Source of the DNA: Longicatena sp.
Lineage (GTDB): Bacteria > Bacillota_I > Bacilli_A > Erysipelotrichales > Erysipelotrichaceae
DNA: 9,853 bases
NCBI GenBank assembly: GCA_020025055.1
Contig: JAHHST010000054.1
Coordinates: 1 to 9,853, forward strand
Direction: 5' to 3'
In this document: piece by piece, positions 1-6,672 of the stretch
Position numbering within the stretch: position 1 is the stretch's first letter
How the letters are laid out: each line of letters begins with the position of its first letter
Notes under the pieces: generated by a model
The model's database searches: none
What the model saw: only the letters and a program-made list of their open reading frames with translations
What the model was told of the DNA's origin: nothing
Program-made: the position numbers and the translations under genes

Positions 1-3000
1 AACAGCTTCTTGTGTTGCTTTATCATCGGCAAATACATCTTTCGCAGCTTTTAATGCAGTTTGATATGCTTTCCAGCTTTCTTCAGTATATGCTGATTCA
101 GCTTTTGCAGGTTGTTTTTCAATAGAAGCTTTTAATCCATCTTTATTTACAACCATTGCATCTTTACCAGTATAAATTTCGATTTCAGATAATGTCAACA
201 TTTTGTTATCTTCTCCAGCAGATGTTGTTCCTGTTGAACTTACAAATGTAATATCAATAGATTTTACATTTTTATTAGTATTAAATTCAAAATTAAACAC
301 TTCTTGTTCACCAGATAATTGTTTTACATCGCTCTTAGTTCCGTCAACAAATGTTACTTGAGCATTTGCACTTGTTAAATATCCGTTTCCTTTTGCAGGT
401 GCATTATTAACAGCTACATTTTTAATTGTTTTTGGTGCTTTTAAATCAATATGCATTGTTAATGGTAATGCAACATATTCAGGAAGTTTGTCTGTACCTT
501 CTACGTGATTATCTGCAACATCCCATTTTAATTCCCATTCTCTTCCAGAAGTTTGATTAAATAATGCATCATATGAACCTTGTTGAACTAATTTATTAAC
601 ATTTTTTCCATCATCTTCTTTTAAGAATTTATTAGTTAATGTAATTTTTACATCGTTAAGTCCTAATAATTCTTTTTCTTCTTGTGGTGCTTGAGTTTCA
701 CCTGCTAAAACAAAGCTATGATCTGGTGCAATCATGATACCTTGTGATAAGTCAATTACAAAGTTTTTATCTTTCACATCTGTAATATTATTTAATACAA
801 TATCATCTAATGCCTTTAAAGTAATTGTTGATAAATTTTGACTTTTTACGACCTCTGCAGATGTAATATATTTATTACCTAAGAACATTGCACCATGATT
901 AATATATGCAGTTCCATCACTGAATTTGATAGGTTTTGTCATACCATCTCTATATAAGAATTCAGTATCACAATAATCTACACCTACATATTCTATTTTA
1001 TTAGGATTGTAGTTAAGAACTCCACCGAATGCACTAATATTTACTGCATCTTTTGCGTTTAATGTTACTGTGAATGTTTCACCTTTTTTAATTTCAGTTT
1101 TTGAAGGTACCCAACCTAATGTACCTTGAATTCCTAATCCAGCTATTTCAGAACCATCAATATTAAATCCACTAAATGTATAATCCCAAATATCTGACAT
1201 ACCATTGTAGTTAATATCACAATAGTTATCACGAATTTCAGCAATCCATGTTGAATCTTTATCTGATAAATGAGCTGATGATTCTTTCATGAACACAGAT
1301 TTGAAATCTTGAAGAGAAGGTTTATCAGTTCCTTGAGTTAATAAGTTACCAACTCTAAATGGTTTTTGTTTACTACCAAATTCTGTTTCTCCTTTAATAG
1401 TATATGGTTTAATTTCTCTAGCTGAGAAGAAGTCATTTACTGTTTTAATAGGTGTGAAACGAATATAACGAGCAGCAATATATTGTTTTTTATCATCTTT
1501 TCTAAATGGATCTGATAAATCAATATGTTTCATTTCACCACTACGATCAAAGTGGAAATATTTACCATTTTTCTCATTTTCTGTATTTCCATGTTGAATC
1601 CAATGTACACCATCTAAACTAGTCTCTACCTTCATGTCAATTGGAGTACCATTTCCTGCATCTTCTCTTGGATAGTACTCAATATAATCGAATAAATGAG
1701 CAAATTCATAATCAACAGTTAATTTTTCACCAATTGCTTTATTACCTGAATGGAATCCACTATCTCCTTCTTGGAAGATTTTATCGAAAGCTAAATTAGC
1801 TTTATGGTCTGCATATAAATCACCAGTCCATGAAACTTTTTTAGGTTCAGGAGTATTTACAAATGGATCGTCTGCAGTTGTTGCTTTAAACTCTTTTGTC
1901 CATGCAGAATGTCCATCTTTATTTACACTACGTACGTAGTAAGAATGTTGAGTTAAATATTTCAATCCTGAATGTGTGAATTTAGTAGCTTTTGCTGGAA
2001 CTGAGTTAAGAACACCACTTGTGATTTTACCATTTTCGTCAATTGTTCCATCAACTAAAATTTCATATGCATTTGCATCTTTAACAGCATCCCATGACAA
2101 TGTAACGCTTGTTGGTGTTTTTAAATCTTCTAATTCTCTTAGATTTGTTGGTGCATTTAAATTTTCATTTAATTCATTACTATTTAAAGATGCTTTATTT
2201 TCAAATCCACTAATAACTAATTTTTGTTCATTTACTTGTGAATCTGTATTTGCAAATTTAACATATAATTTTCCTGAAACTTTAACATCTTTTACCATTG
2301 CTGCGATTTCTTTTTCTTCTGCTGATGCGAATGTTTCGATTTCTGGTGTTGCATCATAGAATGATACGAATGTTCCATTTGCAGGTTTTGCCTCTTCGAA
2401 TGCTTTTTTGCTATTTACTTTTGTTTCTGTTAATGAAGTCGTACCATTAAATGCTTCTAATTTTGTAGGAGCTTTTGATGCATGTACAATAAATGTTGTA
2501 TCTTTGTTTTTATTGTATCCATTATATGAACCTGTAGATCTATTTGCAACTAATGTAGCAGTACCATCTTTTTCAGTAGATGTATATTTTGTAGATACAT
2601 GAGGTCCATAAGATACGTTATCTATTACACCATATTCTTTATTAGACTTATCTACATCGTTTTTAACATAATTTCCGTCATCTTCAATAGCTGTAAAATC
2701 AGTTGTTCCTGCTGGCCAGAATTCAATTAATCGTTGTGTACGATCAATTTCGTATGCTGAGTTATTTTCTGCAGTCATTGGAAGAATAGAACCATTCTTA
2801 ACGAATACTGGTAATTTCCATAATGGTGCATCAAAGCTATTTAAAACTTGACCTCCACGATATTGTTCTCCAGTAAAGAAATCAACCCAAACTTGATTTT
2901 CATCTGGCAAATAGATTCCATCACGTACATCATTATCTTTATCAGCATCTTGATCTGTATCTTGGTAAACTGGTGCAACTAATAAATTTTCTCCCCACAT

Positions 3001-5028
3001 ATACTGATATTTTACCATATCAGAATATGCAACAGGATCATTTGGATATTCTAAGAACATTGCACGTACTGTTGGAAGACCTTTATCATTATTTCCTGTA
3101 TCAATATTTGAAGCTGCATATGCGTTTGTATAAATGTAAGGCATCATCATAGCTTTCATTTTCAAATACATACGAGATACACCTGTATATGGATCTCCAT
3201 GTGTATAAGGGCCTTTCATATATTTACCCCATCCATCCATGTCTAACATTTGAGGGGCAAATGATTTCCATTGGTAATCACGTGTAGCAATAACAGGTGA
3301 TCCACCCCAAATACCATCCATGTCACAACCAATGTTAGGGTTACCTGATAAACCTTGCCCTACAAATGTTGGGATGTGGAAACGAATATAATCCCATTTA
3401 CCACCAGTTTGGTCTCCAGTCCAAACAGAATTATAACGTTGTGAACCAGCCCATCCATCTAATGAAATGATGTTTGGACGAGTATTATTACGACCATCGT
3501 CATATTTCATTGTAGTTACGATGTCATATGCTTGTTTAACGCCACTTAATTGGAATGAGTACCCAGGTCCAACCCAAGCAACGTCAGTTTTTAAAGTTGT
3601 AACACCTGCTTTAACTTCGTTTTCAAAGTCACGTAACAAATGCCATTCTGTTTTTGAATTACTATCTGGTACTAATTGACTTTGTGTCCATAAACCTGTT
3701 GCTACACCTTTTTCTTTTGCATAGTCTGCAAAATCTTTTAAGTTTGCAACGTTAGCTGCAACTGCATCTAAACGATCTTTCGTACTAGTTCCATCTGCAT
3801 TTACACCACCAGTTACTTTAAAACCATTTTGTCCGTAACCAGCACCATATCCATCATTTGGTAAGAAGAATCCCATTGGCATATCATATTTTTGATATAA
3901 ATCTAATCTACCACGTGCAGAGAATTCTTCTGAGTATTTAACTCCTTCAGGTACATTTTCTTTACGATAATTTGGACCATATCCATTTAATGTTTCAGCT
4001 GTTTCTCCAGCTCTTAATTCTGTACCTGTTCCACCACGTTCATAAGTAGTAGTACCTGCTGATTTATGAGAGTCATTTCCTTTTACTGTCCATGCAGTAC
4101 CAATTGCATCATGAGACCATGCATCACGATTATATGCATTTAAATGTCCCAAATAATATCCATATTCAGGTAATAATGTAGGATTTCCTGTTACTTTAAA
4201 ATAACCATTTAATAAATCCTGAACTACATTTCTTGGATTATCTTGATCAGATACAAAGTAGTATGCATCAAACTCATTTTCACTATGAGCCGTTTTTACT
4301 GTATCATTATCTTTATGACCAAAATCATAGGTACCTGATTGATATGTATTTCTTAATACACCATATCCGTTTGTTGTGTAATAGAATGGGTTTGGACTTG
4401 AAACTTGTCCATCGTTCCATCCACTTTCATTTGAAATATTAATCATATTTCCTGTATGAATAGAACGTCCATTCTGTGTACCACCACCAAAGAATTGTTC
4501 ACTAGCTTTATTATTTTTTACTAAAGTTTGTACTGTTGAACCATCAATTGATAATGCTTCTTTTTCTTCCATAACAACTTTATCTTTTGCTTTGATTGTC
4601 ATTTTTGCTGTATTATCAAAACAAATAGTAACGTCACCAGCTTTGATTTCATATCCTTGTGCAATTTTATTTACTGTTGCTACAGGATGAGAATATTTGT
4701 CAGATGAATCTGGATATTGTTGAATTTTTGCTGTATCTGGGTATCCACTGCGCACTGGCGCATATTCACCAAATTTACCTTCTGGATCTACATTATATCT
4801 GAAAATATCTTTATCCAAAAATGTTAATTTTCCCTTCATGCCATTTGTAAATGTTACCCAAACAATGTTTTTATCTTTTGTATCAACTTTTACTTCACGA
4901 ATGCCACCTAATGTTGCTGCTTCTTTTACATTTGCATTTTCTTTTGCAAATAAAGAAACAGAATTAGGTATAATAGCACCACACGCCATAGCAAAACTTA
5001 ATCCTATAGAGACTGCTTTTTTATTCAT
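1..5028 (-). CDS. Secreted multimodular GH31 glycosidase, probable alpha-N-acetylgalactosaminidase (3' end off the window)
   Basis: The frame is open from the ATG at 5028 to the left edge with no stop: 1676 residues, C-terminus missing. The start follows AAAGGAG by 6 nt. Residues 1-28 form a signal peptide (MNKK, hydrophobic core, Ala at the likely cleavage site), so the enzyme is exported. The GH31 N-terminal domain includes EQFFGGGTQNGR (177-188) and SSPNPFY (210-216). In the barrel, KTDVAWVG carries the probable nucleophile D482, WTGDQTGG the probable acid/base D539, and GCDMDG (567-572) likely substrate contacts. The KTDVAWVG form, instead of the usual GH31 D-x-N-E, together with GHLNAYNRD (294-302) and LPNDGYGAGYG, recalls the alpha-GalNAc-cleaving GH31 group. 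Further modules are FN3 (about 958-1052), F5/8C (about 1060-1205), dockerin-like (about 1225-1290), cohesin-like (about 1299-1439), a second F5/8C/CBM32-like domain (about 1457-1620, ending LTLSEIEIY) and the start of a FIVAR repeat (about 1646 on). GH31 is near certain. The GalNAc specificity is inference from remembered family motifs. Confidence 0.95.
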   Translation of the reverse strand, partial: MNKKAVSIGLSFAMACGAIIPNSVSLFAKENANVKEAATLGGIREVKVDTKDKNIVWVTFTNGMKGKLTFLDKDIFRYNVDPEGKFGEYAPVRSGYPDTAKIQQYPDSSDKYSHPVATVNKIAQGYEIKAGDVTICFDNTAKMTIKAKDKVVMEEKEALSIDGSTVQTLVKNNKASEQFFGGGTQNGRSIHTGNMINISNESGWNDGQVSSPNPFYYTTNGYGVLRNTYQSGTYDFGHKDNDTVKTAHSENEFDAYYFVSDQDNPRNVVQDLLNGYFKVTGNPTLLPEYGYYLGHLNAYNRDAWSHDAIGTAWTVKGNDSHKSAGTTTYERGGTGTELRAGETAETLNGYGPNYRKENVPEGVKYSEEFSARGRLDLYQKYDMPMGFFLPNDGYGAGYGQNGFKVTGGVNADGTSTKDRLDAVAANVANLKDFADYAKEKGVATGLWTQSQLVPDSNSKTEWHLLRDFENEVKAGVTTLKTDVAWVGPGYSFQLSGVKQAYDIVTTMKYDDGRNNTRPNIISLDGWAGSQRYNSVWTGDQTGGKWDYIRFHIPTFVGQGLSGNPNIGCDMDGIWGGSPVIATRDYQWKSFAPQMLDMDGWGKYMKGPYTHGDPYTGVSRMYLKMKAMMMPYIYTNAYAASNIDTGNNDKGLPTVRAMFLEYPNDPVAYSDMVKYQYMWGENLLVAPVYQDTDQDADKDNDVRDGIYLPDENQVWVDFFTGEQYRGGQVLNSFDAPLWKLPVFVKNGSILPMTAENNSAYEIDRTQRLIEFWPAGTTDFTAIEDDGNYVKNDVDKSNKEYGVIDNVSYGPHVSTKYTSTEKDGTATLVANRSTGSYNGYNKNKDTTFIVHASKAPTKLEAFNGTTSLTETKVNSKKAFEEAKPANGTFVSFYDATPEIETFASAEEKEIAAMVKDVKVSGKLYVKFANTDSQVNEQKLVISGFENKASLNSNELNENLNAPTNLRELEDLKTPTSVTLSWDAVKDANAYEILVDGTIDENGKITSGVLNSVPAKATKFTHSGLKYLTQHSYYVRSVNKDGHSAWTKEFKATTADDPFVNTPEPKKVSWTGDLYADHKANLAFDKIFQEGDSGFHSGNKAIGEKLTVDYEFAHLFDYIEYYPREDAGNGTPIDMKVETSLDGVHWIQHGNTENEKNGKYFHFDRSGEMKHIDLSDPFRKDDKKQYIAARYIRFTPIKTVNDFFSAREIKPYTIKGETEFGSKQKPFRVGNLLTQGTDKPSLQDFKSVFMKESSAHLSDKDSTWIAEIRDNYCDINYNGMSDIWDYTFSGFNIDGSEIAGLGIQGTLGWVPSKTEIKKGETFTVTLNAKDAVNISAFGGVLNYNPNKIEYVGVDYCDTEFLYRDGMTKPIKFSDGTAYINHGAMFLGNKYITSAEVVKSQNLSTITLKALDDIVLNNITDVKDKNFVIDLSQGIMIAPDHSFVLAGETQAPQEEKELLGLNDVKITLTNKFLKEDDGKNVNKLVQQGSYDALFNQTSGREWELKWDVADNHVEGTDKLPEYVALPLTMHIDLKAPKTIKNVAVNNAPAKGNGYLTSANAQVTFVDGTKSDVKQLSGEQEVFNFEFNTNKNVKSIDITFVSSTGTTSAGEDNKMLTLSEIEIYTGKDAMVVNKDGLKASIEKQPAKAESAYTEESWKAYQTALKAAKDVFADDKATQEAV

Positions 5029-5331
5029 TATTTTCTCCTTTCTCTAATTAAGTAATACAAAAATCAATTCTTATTCTTCTACTAACACCCTCCCTTTTAC
5101 GCCTTTAATTAAGCGCATACATTTACATTAATTCCTGTATACTTAACATATCTGATATTTATTAAATTCTTTTTATAATTAATTATCTAAATGCTAATAA
5201 AACAGTTGTATTGTAAATGCTTTCATGATAATTTTACATCTATTCAATTGTTACTGTATTTATATTTTTTATTTTTATTTTTATACTTTTTATTCTAGTA
5301 TATATAAAATAAAAAAATGTCTTTATAAATT
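5029..5331 (-). promoter_or_regulatory. Upstream region of the GH31 gene, no gene seen
   Basis: About 300 bp of very AT-rich DNA lies between the terminator of the 92-residue gene and the GH31 start. Reading on the minus strand, it holds a cre-like site (5212-5225), a TATAAA at 5172-5177 that could be a -10 box but lacks a good -35 partner, and an isolated purine run GGGAGGG (5088-5094) with no matching start codon at normal spacing. The true RBS, AAAGGAG, is at 5035-5041. No ORF of note is present; a five-codon ATG frame near 5120 has no convincing RBS spacing. I could not settle on one promoter. Confidence 0.6.
5212..5225 (-). promoter_or_regulatory. Near-consensus cre (CcpA) operator upstream of the GH31 gene
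   Basis: The minus strand reads TGAAAGCATTTACA. It matches 13 of 14 positions of the catabolite response element consensus TGWNANCGNTNWCA; the only mismatch is A for G in the central CG. It lies about 185 bp upstream of the GH31 start codon. CcpA control of a carbohydrate-degrading enzyme would be typical for Bacillota. The broken central CG lowers confidence, and the position relative to the promoter is unknown because the promoter is uncertain. Confidence 0.5.
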
Positions 5332-5373
5332 AAAAAAAAACACCTTCATAATTACTTATTAAGTATGAGGTGT
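5332..5373 (-). terminator. Intrinsic terminator after the 92-residue membrane protein gene
   Basis: On the minus strand, ACACCTCAT pairs with ATGAAGGTGT (one bulged base), and a small inner ACTT/AAGT stem caps the hairpin. A run of nine T follows directly (5332-5340). The plus strand also has a shorter T run after the hairpin, so it might work in both directions. It lies 51 bp past the stop codon of the upstream gene and separates that gene from the GH31 gene. Confidence 0.85.
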
Positions 5374-5423
5374 ATTTTTATAATTCGCAATTGAATTACA
5401 TTTTAATTAATCTTTAAAAGATT

Positions 5424-5702
5424 TTAACAATCCATTTTTTTAATAATATAACCTAATGCATATAAAACACTAGCATATACTAAACAAGGAATAACTGCAG
5501 CTACTATTGTTTTAAATCCAATAAACCATTGAGAAGCTAATGTATATTTATATGCTTCACAATACTCAACAAATGACTGATAACTTGTAATTGCAGAAAA
5601 CCCCATATAAACAATTAATATAACTGATAAACCATAAAATACTTTATATGTATTATTTTTTTTATTTTCTACAATTGACTTTTTTTCATCTTTTTTTAAC
5701 AT
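5424..5702 (-). CDS. Small two-helix membrane protein, function unknown
   Basis: The product is 92 residues and I do not recognise its family. The N-terminus (1-20) is short, lysine-rich and hydrophilic. A first hydrophobic segment (about 21-41) follows, then a short loop with acidic and aromatic residues (about 42-58, containing SFVEYCEAYKY), then a second hydrophobic segment (about 61-87, containing IVAAVIPCLVYASVLYALGYI). It ends KKMDC. Positive residues at both ends suggest that both termini are cytoplasmic, with the loop of about 17 residues outside (inference). The ATG at 5702 is supported by AGAGGTG 5 nt upstream. The gene has its own near-consensus promoter and a strong terminator, so it looks like a real, independently expressed gene. 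Two cysteines lie in or near membrane positions (C48 in the loop, C73 in helix 2) and one at the very end. Confidence 0.85.
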   Translation of the reverse strand: MLKKDEKKSIVENKKNNTYKVFYGLSVILIVYMGFSAITSYQSFVEYCEAYKYTLASQWFIGFKTIVAAVIPCLVYASVLYALGYIIKKMDC

Positions 5703-5733
5703 ATTTACACCTCTAATCTTATCGCTAGTTTAC

Positions 5734-5762
5734 ATATTAATGAATTTATCCCATTTCGTCAA
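5734..5762 (-). promoter_or_regulatory. Sigma-A-type promoter of the 92-residue membrane protein gene
   Basis: The -35 box TTGACG (5757-5762) and -10 box TAATAT (5734-5739) are separated by exactly 17 nt. The expected start site is near 5727, giving a leader of about 25 nt that contains the AGAGGTG RBS. It is the best promoter match in the window. An imperfect inverted repeat (5761-5787) overlaps the upstream edge of the -35 box. Confidence 0.8.
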
Positions 5763-5803
5763 TACTTATAAAAATAATAAGTGTATTTTTAATAAATAAA
5801 TTA

Positions 5804-6523
5804 TTATTCTGCATCTTCATTAAGTTTATCAACGATTCCATCAGCGATTTTTTTAGCAAGTAAAAACCGCTTTTTTTCGTTTAATAAATAGTTTCTGTCA
5901 TTTTCACTTTCTAAAAATCCTGCTTCTATCAAAATACTAGGTATATCGCTATATCTTATCATATATAAAGTTGAAGTATGTTTAATCCCTCTTTGTTTAA
6001 TAAAAGATATTGATTCAACATTAGAACTGATTTTTTTCGCCAATAGAAAACTTGTCTTATTTTGAGTATCTGCCCAAATTTCAAATCCCTCTCCTTGTTT
6101 TTGTTCACTCGCATTTGTATGTATAGAAATTAGATAAGATGCATTACTTTTATTTATGTAAGTTACACGTTCTTTTAAATCTTTTGATTCATCACTAGGC
6201 CAAAATACATAATCACTATTTCTTGTATATGCTACTTTAACTCCCTTTTCTTCTAATATTTTTCCAACATCTAAAGTTAAGGCTAATGCCACATCTTTCT
6301 CATAGATCCCATGATATTGACTTCCACTGTCATATCCTCCATGTCCTGCATCCAATATAACATCTGTTTTTTCTTCAAATATAGGACGTAAAATCACAGA
6401 AATTCTACTATTCGGGTATGCTTTATATATATAAATAGTAGTACATAGTACACTTGTTACTATGATTAACACACTAATATACATTGTATTCATATTAAAT
6501 TTTCGTTTCTTTTTCATCCTCAT
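5804..6523 (-). CDS. Membrane-anchored N-acetylmuramoyl-L-alanine amidase (Amidase_3, CwlD-like)
   Basis: A zinc amidase that cleaves the bond between N-acetylmuramic acid and L-alanine in peptidoglycan. With the start used here it has 239 residues. A basic N-terminus (MRMKKKRK) precedes one transmembrane segment (about 14-33), so the catalytic domain should face the outside, tethered to the membrane. The Amidase_3 fold spans about 53-235. Zinc ligands are H61 in DAGHGG, E75 in YEKD and H135 in SIHTN; the catalytic glutamate is E200 in IEAGFLE. All are intact. The size and single N-terminal anchor resemble CwlD, which acts in spore cortex maturation, but other short Amidase_3 proteins look alike and no sporulation genes are nearby. 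The ATG at 6523 has AGGTGA just upstream. A longer in-frame reading to 6616 would run through the terminator and promoter of this region and is rejected. No clear terminator follows the gene. Confidence 0.93.
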   Translation of the reverse strand: MRMKKKRKFNMNTMYISVLIIVTSVLCTTIYIYKAYPNSRISVILRPIFEEKTDVILDAGHGGYDSGSQYHGIYEKDVALALTLDVGKILEEKGVKVAYTRNSDYVFWPSDESKDLKERVTYINKSNASYLISIHTNASEQKQGEGFEIWADTQNKTSFLLAKKISSNVESISFIKQRGIKHTSTLYMIRYSDIPSILIEAGFLESENDRNYLLNEKKRFLLAKKIADGIVDKLNEDAE

Positions 6524-6527
6524 TTTA

Positions 6528-6533
6528 TCACCT
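6528..6533 (-). promoter_or_regulatory. RBS that decides the amidase start
   Basis: The minus strand reads AGGTGA, 4 nt before the ATG at 6523. Together with the -10 box at 6546-6551 it places translation start at 6523 (or the ATG two codons later at 6517) and not at the upstream in-frame ATG at 6616. Confidence 0.7.
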
Positions 6534-6545
6534 AAACTCTTACAT

Positions 6546-6554
6546 ATTATATCA
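6546..6554 (-). promoter_or_regulatory. Extended -10 promoter of the amidase gene
   Basis: The minus strand reads TGATATAAT: a perfect TATAAT (6546-6551) preceded by the TGn extension (6552-6554). No good -35 box is found at 16-18 nt, which is typical for extended -10 promoters. It sits directly after the terminator of the glutamate dehydrogenase gene. The leader would be only about 16 nt. A sporulation sigma-E assignment was considered, but the sequence gives no specific support for it. Confidence 0.65.
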
Positions 6555-6569
6555 AACATAGGCTTCCAA

Positions 6570-6610
6570 AACACTAAAAAAGCAGATCTTGTCAATAAGA
6601 CCTGCTTTTT
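6570..6610 (-). terminator. Intrinsic terminator after the glutamate dehydrogenase gene, probably bidirectional
   Basis: The hairpin pairs 6577-6585 with 6602-6610 (AAAAAGCAG/CTGCTTTTT), continues after one mismatch with 6587-6590/6597-6600, and has a 6-nt loop. The T run on the minus strand is the far arm plus one more T (6576-6581). The plus strand has the same A/T symmetry. It lies about 60 bp past the stop at 6673 and insulates the amidase promoter from upstream transcription. Confidence 0.9.
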
Positions 6611-6672
6611 CAACAATCTATGCTATCTAATAAAGAATAACATTAAATACCTTTTTTCTATTTATTTAATTA

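Noticed and set aside
1976..5047. Several plus-strand open frames of 64-127 codons opposite the GH31 gene
   Set aside because: They are antisense to a long, domain-rich coding frame, have low-complexity compositions and no RBS-supported starts; they are shadows.
5106..5123. Short ATG frame (five codons) in the GH31 leader as an attenuator leader peptide
   Set aside because: RBS spacing is poor, there is no alternative terminator/antiterminator pair, and such short frames are expected by chance.
5761..5787. Inverted repeat after the amidase gene as its terminator
   Set aside because: The stem is all A/T-rich with a two-base bulge, and no T run follows on the minus strand; it lies against the -35 box of the next gene and could equally be an operator or chance.
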